In this document: positions 1 to 8,432 of the stretch, one piece after another
Position numbering within the stretch: the first letter of the stretch is position 1
Layout: each line of letters starts with the position of its first letter
Assembly: GCF_011772445.1 (NCBI RefSeq)
Contig: NZ_WVZN01000021.1
Location: forward strand, 62,001 to 126,000
DNA length: 64,000 nucleotides
Source: Hydrogenophaga sp.
Lineage (GTDB): Bacteria; Pseudomonadota; Gammaproteobacteria; Burkholderiales; Burkholderiaceae_C
Reading direction: 5' to 3'
Translations under genes and position numbers: made by a program
Notes under the pieces: model-generated
Told to the model about the DNA's origin: nothing
What the model saw: only the letters and a program-made list of their open reading frames with translations
Database searches by the model: none

Positions 1-731
1 ACGAGTTCATGCCCGACACCGTGGCCAAGCTGCAGCACTACAGCGGCGAGCGGCCCATCTTCGACCTGTTCAACGTGGACGAGGAGATCGTGCGCGCGCT
101 GGGCCGGCGGGTGGAACTCAAGTCGGGTGGCTACCTGGTCATCGACCAGACCGAGGCCCTGACCACGGTGGACGTCAACACCGGCGGTTTCGTCGGTGCG
201 CGCAACTTCGACGACACGGTGTTCCGCACCAACCTCGAGGCGGCGCAGGCCATCGCGCGTCAACTGCGCCTGCGCAACCTGGGCGGCATCGTCATCGTGG
301 ATTTCATCGACATGACGCGCGAGGACCACCGCGAGTCGGTGCTGGCCGAATTCCGCAAGCAACTCGCGCGCGACCGGGTCAAGACCATGATCGGCGGGTT
401 TTCGCAGCTCGGCCTGGTGGAGATGACGCGCAAGCGAACGCGCGAATCCCTGGCGCACATGCTCAGCGAGGCCTGCGAGGCCTGTGGCGGCAAGGGCCAC
501 GTGAAGACCGCGCGCAGCGTGTGCTACGACATCCTGCGCGAGATCCTGCGCGAGGCGCGCGCCTTCAACCCGCGCGAGTTCCGCGTGGTCGCGTCGCCCA
601 AGGTGGTGGAGCTGTTCCTGGACGAGGAGCGCGCGCACCTGGCCGGGCTGTCGGAGTTCATCGGCAAGCCGATCTCGCTGCAGAGCGAGAACTCGATGAC
701 GCAGGAGCAGTACGACATCGTGTTGATGTGA
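1..731 (+). CDS. rng: Ribonuclease G, C-terminal part (5' end outside window)
   Basis: This is the C-terminal part of an RNase E/G family endoribonuclease, which processes rRNA precursors and mRNA. The frame is open to the left edge (first complete codon at base 3), so the gene is cut by the window. The catalytic core is visible: DVNTGGFVG and IVIVDFIDM carry the two metal-binding aspartates of the DNase I-like subdomain, and CEACGGKGH is the zinc-link cysteine motif. The protein ends soon after the small domain with no long RNase E-type scaffold tail, which favours RNase G over RNase E. Its TGA is followed two bases later by the first copy of a structured intergenic repeat. Confidence 0.93.
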   Translation, partial: EFMPDTVAKLQHYSGERPIFDLFNVDEEIVRALGRRVELKSGGYLVIDQTEALTTVDVNTGGFVGARNFDDTVFRTNLEAAQAIARQLRLRNLGGIVIVDFIDMTREDHRESVLAEFRKQLARDRVKTMIGGFSQLGLVEMTRKRTRESLAHMLSEACEACGGKGHVKTARSVCYDILREILREARAFNPREFRVVASPKVVELFLDEERAHLAGLSEFIGKPISLQSENSMTQEQYDIVLM

Positions 732-733
732 CC

Positions 734-807
734 ACCCCCGCCGCGCTGCGCGCGGCCCCCTCAAGGGGGCGATGCCGACGGACCGGCGGAGCCGGATCCG
801 TGGCATC
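734..807 (+). repeat. Family A structured repeat, copy 1
   Basis: This element starts two bases after the rng stop codon. It holds three successive perfect inverted repeats: CCGCGC-TGC-GCGCGG (741-755), CCCCCT-CA-AGGGGG (756-769), and an outer stem GATGCC (771-776) pairing with GGCATC (802-807) around an inner CCGGC/GCCGG hairpin. Copies at 6153 and 56847 share the layout, with different but compensated outer arms. No T-run follows, so it is not a classical intrinsic terminator. Confidence 0.85.
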
Positions 808-814
808 TCTGGAC

Positions 815-1342
815 TCAGGCCACGCGCGCCGGCGGCCCCTCGCGCACCGGGCCCACCTGCGACTCGATGTCGTGCTGCAACTGCTGTCTCAGTCCGAGCA
901 GGAACCCCAGTTCAGCCACCACGAACAGCGGGCCGATGATCAGACCCATCAGGTCGTCCACGAAGGCGGGCTTGCGGCCCTCGTAAAAGTGGCCGATGAA
1001 CTGGATCACCCAGCCCACGACGAACAGGCCGATGCCCACGGTGAGCCACACGGCGGTGGACTGCGCCGCCACCGCCTGCGCGAACCACAGCGACAGCGCC
1101 ATCAGCGCCGCCATGACCACGCCCAGGCGCAGGTCCAGCTTGAGGTAGTACAGCACCGTGAGTACCGTGACCACCGTGGCCGGTGACAGCGCGATGGCGC
1201 CCCACTGCGCGAACGCTGGCCGCGCCAGCAGCACGGCCACGGCCAGCACGATCATGGGGATGCCGACGAAGTGGGTGAGGATGTTGCGGCGGTCTCGGTG
1301 GTAGGCCGCGTACTGGGTGAGCTGTTCGGTGAGGTTGCGCAT
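815..1342 (-). CDS. Mpo1/YGL010w-like (DUF962) membrane protein
   Basis: The 175-residue product starts MRNLTEQLTQYAAYH and has about four hydrophobic segments. It carries the histidine motifs of the DUF962/Mpo1 family: HRDRRNILTHFVG near residue 15, and QFIGHFYEGRKPA in the C-terminal half. Yeast Mpo1 is an iron-dependent dioxygenase that alpha-oxidises 2-hydroxy fatty acids. The bacterial members are mostly uncharacterised, so the function here is inferred from the family. It lies downstream of and co-directional with msbA (60 bases apart), which would fit a lipid-related role. Confidence 0.75.
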   Translation of the reverse strand: MRNLTEQLTQYAAYHRDRRNILTHFVGIPMIVLAVAVLLARPAFAQWGAIALSPATVVTVLTVLYYLKLDLRLGVVMAALMALSLWFAQAVAAQSTAVWLTVGIGLFVVGWVIQFIGHFYEGRKPAFVDDLMGLIIGPLFVVAELGFLLGLRQQLQHDIESQVGPVREGPPARVA

Positions 1343-1401
1343 GGCGTGTCTCCGATGCCGGGTGGCTTGCTCCGCCCTTGTACACCCGTGCGCCGCCGCG
1401 C

Positions 1402-3327
1402 TCAATCCGGTGTGTCCTGGGGCGCTGTCGCCTGCGCGTCCTCGCCCGCCGAGCCCAGCCCCTGCGCATGCAGCCGCGCGTAAACGCCGTCGGACGCCAG
1501 CAACTGCGCGTGCGATCCCTGCTCGGCGATGCGGCCTTCGGCAAGCACGATCACGCGGTCGGCGTGTTCGATGGTGGAGAGCCGGTGCGCGATGACCAGG
1601 GTGGTGCGGCCCCGCATGAGCCGCGCCAGCGCGTCCTGCACCAGCCGCTCGGATTCGTTGTCCAGCGCCGAGGTGGCTTCGTCCAGGATGAGGATGGGCG
1701 CGTCCTTGTAGATGGCGCGCGCGATGGCCAGGCGCTGACGCTGGCCGCCCGAGAGTTCGGTGGCGTTGTGGCCCACGTTGGTGTGCATGCCCTGCGGCAG
1801 TCGCTCCAGCAGATCGCCCAGGTTGGCCGACAGCAGGGCGGCGCGCACGCGCTCGCCGTCGATGTCGGCGTCGGCCGCGCCCAGGGCCACGTTGGCGGCC
1901 AGGCTGTCGTTGAGCATCACCACGTCCTGGCTCACCAGGGCGAACTGGCGGCGCAGGGCGGCCAGGTCCCACGCGGGCAGGGGCACGCCATCGAGCGACA
2001 CCGTGCCGCGTTCGACCTCCACGAAGCGGGGCAGCAGGTTGATGAGCGTGGTCTTGCCCGAGCCCGAGGGGCCGACGAATGCCACGACCTCGCCGGGGCG
2101 GATGTCCAGGTCGACGCCGCGCAAGGCCAGGCCGGCGTCCTCGCCGGCGCTCGCCGACTCCGCCTTGGGCGGGTAGCGCACCCACACGCCGCGCAGCTCG
2201 ATCGCTCCCTGCACGCGCTCGGCCACGTGAGTGCCGCCGGCCTGCTCGGGCGTTTGCTCGATGAGCTCGATGCCGCGCTCCAGCGCCGCCAGGCCGCGCG
2301 TGATGGGCGAGGCGATCTCGGCCAGGTGCCGGATCGGGGCGATGAGCATCAGCATGGCGGTGACGAAGGCCACGAAGTTGCCCACGGTGACGCCGGTGGT
2401 GCTGCTCTGCCACAGGGCCACGGCGATGACGGCCGACAGCGCGGCCGAGGCCAGCAGCTGGGTGAAGGGCGTCATGGCCGCCATGGCGATGGTGCTCTTG
2501 AGGGCGAGGCGGCGCAGCGCCACGCTGAGGTGGTCGAAGCGCTCGGCCTGGCGCTGCTGCGCGCCGTGCAGGCGCACCACGCGGTGCGCCAGGGCGTTTT
2601 CCTCCACCACGTAGGCGAGCTCGTCGGTGGCCTGCTGGCTGGCGCGCGTCAGGCGGTACAGGCGCTTGGAGAGCACCCGCATGATCCAGGCCAGCCCCGG
2701 GAACACCGCGATCACGATCAGCGTGAGCTTCCAGTTCAGGTAGAGCAGGTAGCCCATGAGCGCCAGCAGTGTGAGGCTGTCGCGCGCCAGCGTCAGGAAG
2801 GACGAGACCAGCATCTGCGAGCCGGTCTGCACCTCGTACACCAGCGTGTTGGACAGCTTGCTTGCGCTCTGGTGCGAGAACAGCGAGAGCTGCGCCGCGT
2901 TGAGCTTGGCGAACATGGCGCGGCGCAGGTTGAGCATGCCCGTGTTGGCCGTGTACGAGAGCGCGTACTGCGCCACGAAGGACGCCATGCCGCGCACCCC
3001 GAACAGGCCCATGAAGGCCACGGGCACCATCCACAGCGGAATGCGCCCGTCGTTGAAGCCCTCGTCGAGCAGGGTCTTGAGCAGGGCGGGAATGAGCGGC
3101 TCGGTCAGCGCGCCAATGACGGTGGCGAGCGCGGCGAAGACGATGCCGGTCCTGGCGTCACGGAAATAGGGCCAGACGCGCAGCAGCCGCTGGCGCAGCG
3201 GGCCGGAGGGTGGGGCGGTGGTCGGGTCGGTGGGGTTCAAGTCGGGTGTTCGAAACGGGCGCCGTGGGTGAAAGGCCGGGGAACCATTCGGCGCGGGCGC
3301 GGTCCAGCAGGCCGCGAGGGCACACAT
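1402..3327 (-). CDS. msbA: Lipid A export ABC transporter, ATP-binding/permease protein
   Basis: Inner-membrane half-transporter that flips lipid A-core and probably acts as a homodimer. The N-terminal half holds about six membrane segments. The C-terminal ATPase domain shows Walker [10 protein letters not shown] (about residue 420), signature LSGGQRQR (about 525), Walker [13 protein letters not shown] and the H-loop AHRLST. The frame stays open to a GTG at 3384, but ATG 3327 is preferred: a GATAAT -10-like hexamer on this strand at 3363-3358 puts the predicted transcript start about 25 bases before it, and the extra N-terminus is low-complexity. At 641 residues it is slightly longer than the typical MsbA because of a proline-rich N-terminus. 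Divergent from tolB. Confidence 0.88.
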   Translation of the reverse strand: MCALAACWTAPAPNGSPAFHPRRPFRTPDLNPTDPTTAPPSGPLRQRLLRVWPYFRDARTGIVFAALATVIGALTEPLIPALLKTLLDEGFNDGRIPLWMVPVAFMGLFGVRGMASFVAQYALSYTANTGMLNLRRAMFAKLNAAQLSLFSHQSASKLSNTLVYEVQTGSQMLVSSFLTLARDSLTLLALMGYLLYLNWKLTLIVIAVFPGLAWIMRVLSKRLYRLTRASQQATDELAYVVEENALAHRVVRLHGAQQRQAERFDHLSVALRRLALKSTIAMAAMTPFTQLLASAALSAVIAVALWQSSTTGVTVGNFVAFVTAMLMLIAPIRHLAEIASPITRGLAALERGIELIEQTPEQAGGTHVAERVQGAIELRGVWVRYPPKAESASAGEDAGLALRGVDLDIRPGEVVAFVGPSGSGKTTLINLLPRFVEVERGTVSLDGVPLPAWDLAALRRQFALVSQDVVMLNDSLAANVALGAADADIDGERVRAALLSANLGDLLERLPQGMHTNVGHNATELSGGQRQRLAIARAIYKDAPILILDEATSALDNESERLVQDALARLMRGRTTLVIAHRLSTIEHADRVIVLAEGRIAEQGSHAQLLASDGVYARLHAQGLGSAGEDAQATAPQDTPD

Positions 3328-3422
3328 CTTGTCACGGCTTGCCTGCGGACGTCCGTTATTATCGGCCGCTACTTCCAAGGGCACCGGGCCACGCGCCCCG
3401 CGCTGCCCGCCATCCCAACACC

Positions 3423-4739
3423 ATGCACCAACCGCCCCGACTCCATCCCTCGACCGGGATGCCGCGCCGGCATGCCCTGGGTCTCCTCTCTGCTTCCGCC
3501 CTGCTGGGCTGGCCCGTTTCCAGCGCCCTGGCGCAGTTCCGGGTCGAGGTCACGGGTGTGGGCCTCACGCGCTTTCCCTTCTCCGCCGTCAGCTTCCGTG
3601 GCAATGAGGCCGCGAGCGAGAACATCGCCGCCATCGTGCGCGCCGACCTGGAACGCTCGGGCCAGTTCGTCGCCGTGCCGCCCTTGAGCGGTGCGCTCGA
3701 CGAAACCTCGCGCCCCGACCTCGCCCCCTGGCGCGAGCGCGGCGCCGACTCCCTGCTCACCGGCAGCGTCACCCGCCTGGCCGACGGCCGCTTCGACGTG
3801 CGCTTCCGCCTCTGGGACGTGGTGCGCGCGCAGGACCTGGGCGGCCTGAGCTACCCGGTGGGCGCCACCGACCTGCGCCTGGCGGCCCACAAGATCGCCG
3901 ACTACATCTACGAAAAGCTCACCGGCGAGAAGGGCGTGTTCTCCACCCGCATCGCCTACGTCACCAAGGCCGGCACACGCCACAGCCTCTGGGTGGCCGA
4001 CGCCGACGGCGAGAACGCGCGCGCCGCGCTCACCAGCCCCGAGCCCATCATCTCGCCGAGCTGGGCGCCCGGTGGCGGGCAACTGGCCTACGTGTCCTTC
4101 GAGTCGCGCAAGCCCGTCATCTACGCGCACGAGGTGGCCTCGGGCAAGCGCCGTCTGCTGGCCAACTTCCGCGGCTCCAACAGCGCGCCGGCCTGGTCGC
4201 CCGACGGCCGCTCGGTCGTGGCCACGCTGTCCCTCTCGGGCAATGCACAGCTCTACACCATGGACGCCAACGGCGGGGAGCCGCGCCGCCTGACGCAAAG
4301 CGCCAGCATCGACACCGAGCCCGTCTTCAGCGCCGACGGCAAGCAGATCTACTTCGTGAGCGACCGCGGCGGCTCGCCGCAGATCTACCGCATGTCCCCA
4401 CAGGGCGGCAATGCGCAGCGGGTCACCTTCACGGGCAACTACAACATCTCGCCCTCGGTCAGCCCCGACGGGCGCTGGCTTGCCTTCATCTCGCGCGTGA
4501 ACGGTGCCTTCCGTCTGCACGTGATGGAACTGTCCACCGGCACCGTGACCGCCCTCACCGAGACCAGCGGCGACGAGAGCCCCAGCTTCGCGCCCAACAG
4601 CCGCATGATCATCTACGCCACCCGCGACAAGGGTGGCGACGCGCTCATGACCACCACCGTGGACGGCCGCATCAAGACCCGCCTGGCGGGTGCGCAGGGC
4701 GATATCCGCGAGCCCGAATGGGGCCCGTTCCTGCGCTGA
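3423..4739 (+). CDS. tolB: Tol-Pal system periplasmic beta-propeller protein TolB
   Basis: TolB links the Tol proteins of the inner membrane to Pal and helps constrict the outer membrane at division. The 438-residue product has an N-terminal signal peptide (hydrophobic stretch LGLLSASALLG, cleavage after SALAQ), an N-terminal alpha/beta domain, and a C-terminal six-bladed propeller with repeated WSPDG/FSADG/VSPDG blade motifs. ATG 3423 was chosen; a second ATG at 3459 (MPRRHALG) also leaves a usable signal peptide and may be the true start. It is followed by pal and cpoB. The tolQRA genes are not in this window. Confidence 0.95.
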   Translation: MHQPPRLHPSTGMPRRHALGLLSASALLGWPVSSALAQFRVEVTGVGLTRFPFSAVSFRGNEAASENIAAIVRADLERSGQFVAVPPLSGALDETSRPDLAPWRERGADSLLTGSVTRLADGRFDVRFRLWDVVRAQDLGGLSYPVGATDLRLAAHKIADYIYEKLTGEKGVFSTRIAYVTKAGTRHSLWVADADGENARAALTSPEPIISPSWAPGGGQLAYVSFESRKPVIYAHEVASGKRRLLANFRGSNSAPAWSPDGRSVVATLSLSGNAQLYTMDANGGEPRRLTQSASIDTEPVFSADGKQIYFVSDRGGSPQIYRMSPQGGNAQRVTFTGNYNISPSVSPDGRWLAFISRVNGAFRLHVMELSTGTVTALTETSGDESPSFAPNSRMIIYATRDKGGDALMTTTVDGRIKTRLAGAQGDIREPEWGPFLR

Positions 4740-4811
4740 CCGGCACGCGATTTGCCACCCGTTTCGGTTTTCGTTTTCTTTCTCCATCAACAACACCTCT
4801 CAGGAATCGCC

Positions 4812-5366
4812 ATGTTCCCAACCTCCGCTCTCCGTCGCACCAGCGGCCTGCTTGCCGCCCTGATCGCCGCCGCCGTGCTCGCGGCCTGCGGCTCCAACGT
4901 CCGCCTCGATGAGCCCCCGGTCGAAGACCGCACCGGCACCGCCGCCGGCGCCGGCGCGGGCGGGCAGGGCAGTGGCGTGGACCAGCGCGGCGTGGCCGGC
5001 GTGCAGGTGCCGGGCTCGGGCAGCACCCAGCCCACGCAGATGCAGCGCATCGTCTACTTCGACTACGACAGCTTCGAGGTCAAGCCCGAGGCCACGCAAC
5101 TGCTCGAGGCCAACGCCCGCTACCTCAACGCCAACCGCAACGTGCGCGTGGCCCTGGAAGGCCACACCGATGAACGCGGCGGCCGCGAGTACAACCTGGC
5201 GCTGGGCCAGAAGCGCGCCGAGGCCGTGCGCCGCGCGATGTCGCTGCTGGGCGTGCCCGACAGCCAGATGGAAGCCGTGAGCTTCGGCGAAGAGAAGCCC
5301 GCGCAGACCGGCGCCGACGAGTCCGCCTGGGCCAAGAACCGCCGCGTCGAACTGACCTACCGTTGA
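4812..5366 (+). CDS. pal: Peptidoglycan-associated lipoprotein Pal
   Basis: Outer-membrane lipoprotein of the Tol-Pal complex that binds peptidoglycan through diaminopimelate. The 184-residue product has a lipoprotein signal peptide with lipobox VLAAC, a glycine/alanine-rich tether (about residues 38-72), and an OmpA-like domain containing [11 protein letters not shown] and [12 protein letters not shown]. The start at 4812 places the hydrophobic stretch correctly; an upstream in-frame ATG at 4752 would give an implausible leader. It ends inside the usual tol gene order, just before cpoB. Confidence 0.96.
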   Translation: MFPTSALRRTSGLLAALIAAAVLAACGSNVRLDEPPVEDRTGTAAGAGAGGQGSGVDQRGVAGVQVPGSGSTQPTQMQRIVYFDYDSFEVKPEATQLLEANARYLNANRNVRVALEGHTDERGGREYNLALGQKRAEAVRRAMSLLGVPDSQMEAVSFGEEKPAQTGADESAWAKNRRVELTYR

Positions 5367-5374
5367 GCCGCAGC

Positions 5375-6151
5375 ATGAGCTTTGCGCGCTGGAATTCCAC
5401 GCTCGCCGCCGGCGTTCTGGCGCTGGGCGGCCTGTGGGCGCCCTCGGCCCATGCCCTGTTCGGCGACGACGAGGCGCGCAAGGCCATCGTCGACCTGCGC
5501 CAGCAGGTCGAAGCCGGCCGCCAGGCGTCCGAGGCCGCGGCCGCGCAGCAGCGCGAAAGCGACGCCTCGATCAAGCGCAGCATGCTCGAGCTGGCCAACC
5601 AGATCGAGCAACTGCGCGGAGAGATCGCCCGCATGCGCGGCCAGAACGAGCAACTCGCGCGCGAGGTGGCCGACCTGCAGCGCGCCCAGAAGGACGTGCA
5701 GGCCGGCATCGACGAGCGCCTGCGCCAGGTCGAACCGGTGAAGGTCGAGCTCGACGGCCGCAGCTTCACCGCGCAACCGGCCGAGAAGGCCGAGTTCGAC
5801 GCCGCCATGGCCACGCTGCGCAAGTCCGACTTCGTGGGCGCCACGGCCGCCTTCAATGGCTTCCTGCGCCGCTACCCCACCAGCGGCTACACCCCCGTGG
5901 CGCTGTACTGGCTGGGCAACGCGCAGTACGCGGCGCGCGCCTACAAGGACGCCGTGGATTCGCACCAGCGCCTGGTGCGCGAATTCCCCGACCATCCCCG
6001 CACCCCCGAGGCCATGCTGGCCCTGGCCAACAGCCAGGTCGAGCTCAAGGACACCAGGGGCGCGCGCAAGACGCTCGAGGATCTGGTCAAACAGCACCCG
6101 CAGAGCGAAGCCGCCGGCGCGGCCAAGGAGCGCATCGCGAGATTGAAGTGA
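5375..6151 (+). CDS. cpoB: Cell division coordinator CpoB (YbgF), TPR protein
   Basis: Periplasmic protein that coordinates peptidoglycan synthesis by PBP1B with Tol-driven outer-membrane constriction. The 258-residue product has a signal peptide ending near SAHA, a coiled coil of Glu/Gln/Arg heptads (about residues 35-110) that would trimerise, and TPR repeats in the C-terminal half (ALYWLGNAQYAARAYKDAV and following). ATG 5375 lies 6 bases after the pal stop. Its TGA is followed one base later by the second family A repeat. Confidence 0.93.
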   Translation: MSFARWNSTLAAGVLALGGLWAPSAHALFGDDEARKAIVDLRQQVEAGRQASEAAAAQQRESDASIKRSMLELANQIEQLRGEIARMRGQNEQLAREVADLQRAQKDVQAGIDERLRQVEPVKVELDGRSFTAQPAEKAEFDAAMATLRKSDFVGATAAFNGFLRRYPTSGYTPVALYWLGNAQYAARAYKDAVDSHQRLVREFPDHPRTPEAMLALANSQVELKDTRGARKTLEDLVKQHPQSEAAGAAKERIARLK

Positions 6152-6152
6152 C

Positions 6153-6226
6153 ACCCCCGCCGCGCTTCGCGCGACCCCCTCAAGGGGGCGACACCTGCGG
6201 CCCGGCAAAGCCGGTTCCGCGGTGTC
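6153..6226 (+). repeat. Family A structured repeat, copy 2
   Basis: Begins one base after the cpoB stop. It carries CGCGC-TTC-GCGCG (6161-6173), CCCCCT-CA-AGGGGG (6175-6188), and the outer stem GACACC (6190-6195) / GGTGTC (6221-6226) around an inner CCGGC-AAA-GCCGG hairpin. Relative to copy 1 the outer arms differ at several positions on both sides, always keeping the pairing. Confidence 0.88.
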
Positions 6227-6284
6227 TCCGGGTTCAACCCTCGCCTGCGGAGAGCTTCATGGCCGCCCCTACAATCGCGGCCCT

Positions 6285-7403
6285 ATGGATGACCTCGCCG
6301 CCCTTCAATCCCTGAACCAGACCGTGCTGTGGGCCGCCTTCGCGGTGGCCGCGGTCTTCGGTTTCATCGCCCAGCGCACCCATTTCTGCACCATGGGAGC
6401 GATCAGCGACATCGTCAACATGGGCGACTGGACCCGCATGCGCATGTGGGTCATGGCGGTGGGCGTGGCGGCCATCGGCTTCTACGGCATGGGCTGGCTG
6501 GGCTGGATCGACACCAGCCAATCCCTCTACACCGGCAGCCGCTTCATCTGGCTCTCCGCGCTGGTCGGCGGCACCCTGTTCGGCTTCGGCATGGTGCTGG
6601 CCTCGGGCTGCGGCAGCAAGACGCTGGTGCGCATCGGAGCGGGCAGCCTCAAGTCGCTCGTGGTGTTTTTCGTGATGGGCCTGGCCGCGTTCATGACGCT
6701 GCGCGGCATCTTCGGCGTGGTGCGCGTGAACACCGTGGACCGCGTCAGCGTGGAACTGCCGTCGGGCTCGGCCCTGCCCACCTGGGTGGCCAACGCGCTC
6801 GGCATGGAGCCCGGGCTGGCGGGCCTGCTCTGTGCGCTGGTCATCGGTATCGCGCTCATTGCCTGGTGTCTGAGCAGCGCCGACTTTCGCACCGGCAACA
6901 ACCTGTTCGCGGGCATCGGCATCGGTCTCACCATCGTCGGCATGTGGTGGGTCAGCGGCCACCTGGGCTTCGTGCCCGAGCACCCCGAAACGCTGGAGCC
7001 GGTCTACGTCGGCAGCAACAGCGGGCGCATGGAGGCCCTGACCTTCACCGCGCCCATGGCCTTCGTGCTCGATTGGCTGATCTATTTCAGCGACACCACC
7101 AAGGTGCTGACCTTCGGCGTGGTCACGGTCTTCGGCGTGGTGGCGGGCTCGTTCGTCTGCGCCCTCATCGAGCGCAGCTTCCGCTGGGAAGGCTTTCGCG
7201 ACACCAGCGACACGGCGCTGCACCTGGTGGGCGGCGCGCTCATGGGCGTGGGTGGCGTCACCGCGCTGGGCTGCACCGTGGGGCAAGGTTTGTCGGGCCT
7301 GTCCACACTGAGCCTGCTGAGTGCCATCGCCGTCGCGGGCATCGTGGGCGGCGCGGTGCTGGGCTTCAGGTTCCAGATGTGGCTGCTGGAGCGCGCGGGG
7401 TGA
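6285..7403 (+). CDS. YeeE/YedE family (thiosulfate/sulfur-compound) transporter
   Basis: The 372-residue polytopic membrane protein has about nine to ten hydrophobic segments. It carries the three cysteine motifs of the YeeE/YedE (TsuA) family: THFCTMG with Cys35, SGCGSK with Cys109, and LGCTVGQG with Cys330. In characterised members such cysteines relay thiosulfate through the membrane. The exact substrate here is not shown. ATG 6285 is preceded by TACAAT (6270-6275) only nine bases upstream and has no clear ribosome-binding site, so the mRNA may be almost leaderless. No TusA-like partner lies next to it. Confidence 0.85.
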   Translation: MDDLAALQSLNQTVLWAAFAVAAVFGFIAQRTHFCTMGAISDIVNMGDWTRMRMWVMAVGVAAIGFYGMGWLGWIDTSQSLYTGSRFIWLSALVGGTLFGFGMVLASGCGSKTLVRIGAGSLKSLVVFFVMGLAAFMTLRGIFGVVRVNTVDRVSVELPSGSALPTWVANALGMEPGLAGLLCALVIGIALIAWCLSSADFRTGNNLFAGIGIGLTIVGMWWVSGHLGFVPEHPETLEPVYVGSNSGRMEALTFTAPMAFVLDWLIYFSDTTKVLTFGVVTVFGVVAGSFVCALIERSFRWEGFRDTSDTALHLVGGALMGVGGVTALGCTVGQGLSGLSTLSLLSAIAVAGIVGGAVLGFRFQMWLLERAG

Positions 7404-7405
7404 AC

Positions 7406-8230
7406 ATGGGCGGCACGCTCGACGCCGAGCGCTTCGAGCGCCGCTTCGGTGGCCTGCGGCGGCTGTACGGCGTGCAAGGCGCGCAGCGCATCTTCGATGC
7501 GCATCTGGTGGTGGTGGGGCTGGGCGGCGTGGGTTCGTGGGCGGCCGAGGCGCTGGCGCGCAGCGGCGTGCGCCGCCTCACCTTGATCGACCTCGACCAC
7601 GTCGCCGAATCCAACATCAATCGGCAGGTGCACGCGCAGGACAGCACGCTGGGCCAGGCCAAGGCCGAGGCCCTGCGTGATCGCATCCTGGGTTTTCATC
7701 CCGACATCGAACTCGATCTGGTGGACGACTTCGTGTCACCGGAGAACTGGCCCGGCCTGCTGCAGGGTCAGCGCCCCGATGGGCTCATCGACGCCTGCGA
7801 CCAGGTGCGCGCCAAGACGGCGATGGCCGCCTGGGCGAAGGCCGAGCGCGTGCCCTTCGTGAGCGTGGGCGCGGCGGGCGGCAAGCGCCGCGGCGAGGCG
7901 GTGCAACTGGCCGATCTCGCGGACGTCACGCACGACCCCTTGCTCGCGCAACTGCGCTACCGTCTGCGCAAGCACCATGGCGGCGCGCGGCAGGGCCGCA
8001 TGGGCACCACGTGCGTGTTCAGCCGTGAGGCCGTGGCGCCACCGGACCCGTCGTGCGGCCTCGACGGTGGTGATGGATCGCTGAACTGCCACGGCTTCGG
8101 ATCGGTCGTCACCGTCACCGCCACCTTCGGTTTGTGCGCCGCGGGTTGGCTGCTCGACACGCTGGCGAACGCATCGCAAGAAAAAAGCGATCGGTCTTCA
8201 GAAAGCCATCAAAGGCACGCTATAATCTGA
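7406..8230 (+). CDS. tcdA: tRNA threonylcarbamoyladenosine dehydratase
   Basis: TcdA (CsdL) is an E1-like ATP-dependent enzyme that cyclises t6A37 of ANN-decoding tRNAs to ct6A. The 274-residue product has the ThiF/MoeB nucleotide-binding loop GLGGVGS (residues 38-44), then LIDLDHVAESNINRQ and DACDQVRAK, which are typical of this branch. It starts three bases after the yeeE-like gene. Its last codons contain the promoter of the following tRNA-Lys gene, whose product is itself a t6A-containing tRNA. The association is suggestive but may be chance. Confidence 0.9.
   Translation: MGGTLDAERFERRFGGLRRLYGVQGAQRIFDAHLVVVGLGGVGSWAAEALARSGVRRLTLIDLDHVAESNINRQVHAQDSTLGQAKAEALRDRILGFHPDIELDLVDDFVSPENWPGLLQGQRPDGLIDACDQVRAKTAMAAWAKAERVPFVSVGAAGGKRRGEAVQLADLADVTHDPLLAQLRYRLRKHHGGARQGRMGTTCVFSREAVAPPDPSCGLDGGDGSLNCHGFGSVVTVTATFGLCAAGWLLDTLANASQEKSDRSSESHQRHAII
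8197..8226 (+). promoter_or_regulatory. Predicted sigma-70 promoter of tRNA-Lys
   Basis: TATAAT at 8221-8226 is a consensus -10 element. TTCAGA at 8197-8202 is a four-of-six match to -35 with an 18-base spacer. The promoter lies inside the last codons of tcdA and would start transcription about 45 bases before the mature tRNA. Confidence 0.7.
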
Positions 8231-8279
8231 GGCTTCGCAGCAAGCGACAAGCAAGTTGCGGAGACGGTAAGAAAAGTGT

Positions 8280-8355
8280 GGGACGTTAGCTCAGTTGGTA
8301 GAGCAGCGGACTTTTAATCCGTTGGTCGGCAGTTCGAGCCTGCCACGTCCTACCA
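8280..8355 (+). tRNA. tRNA-Lys (UUU)
   Basis: A 76-base cloverleaf with encoded CCA end. The acceptor stem GGGACGT pairs with ACGTCCT (G-U at the first pair). The D arm is GCTC-AGTTGGTA-GAGC, the anticodon arm GCGGA-CTTTTAA-TCCGT has anticodon TTT, and the T arm is GGCAG-TTCGAGC-CTGCC. Discriminator base A is followed by CCA. It reads AAA and AAG lysine codons. Confidence 0.97.
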
Positions 8356-8364
8356 CCAACAGGA

Positions 8365-8397
8365 AGGCCTTGGTCGCAAGACCAGGGCCTTTTTCTT
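8365..8397 (+). terminator. Rho-independent terminator of tRNA-Lys
   Basis: An 11-base stem AGGCCTTGGTC (8365-8375) and GACCAGGGCCT (8380-8390, one G-U pair) closed by a GCAA loop, followed by TTTTCTT. It would end the tRNA transcript before the convergent permease gene. Confidence 0.9.
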
Positions 8398-8432
8398 GTC
8401 CGCAATTTTCCGCTCTGTTTGTCCCTGAGAGC

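Noticed and set aside
734..807. Family A repeats as classical rho-independent terminators
   Set aside because: They have strong stems but no T-run, and copy 3 lies between two genes of one operon.
3328..3384. GTG 3384 as start of msbA
   Set aside because: It would add 19 residues of low-complexity sequence and place the start upstream of the GATAAT element, so ATG 3327 is more consistent.
1378..3687. Open frame of 769 codons opposite msbA and into tolB
   Set aside because: It is a shadow of msbA and tolB with biased, repetitive composition and no recognisable domain.
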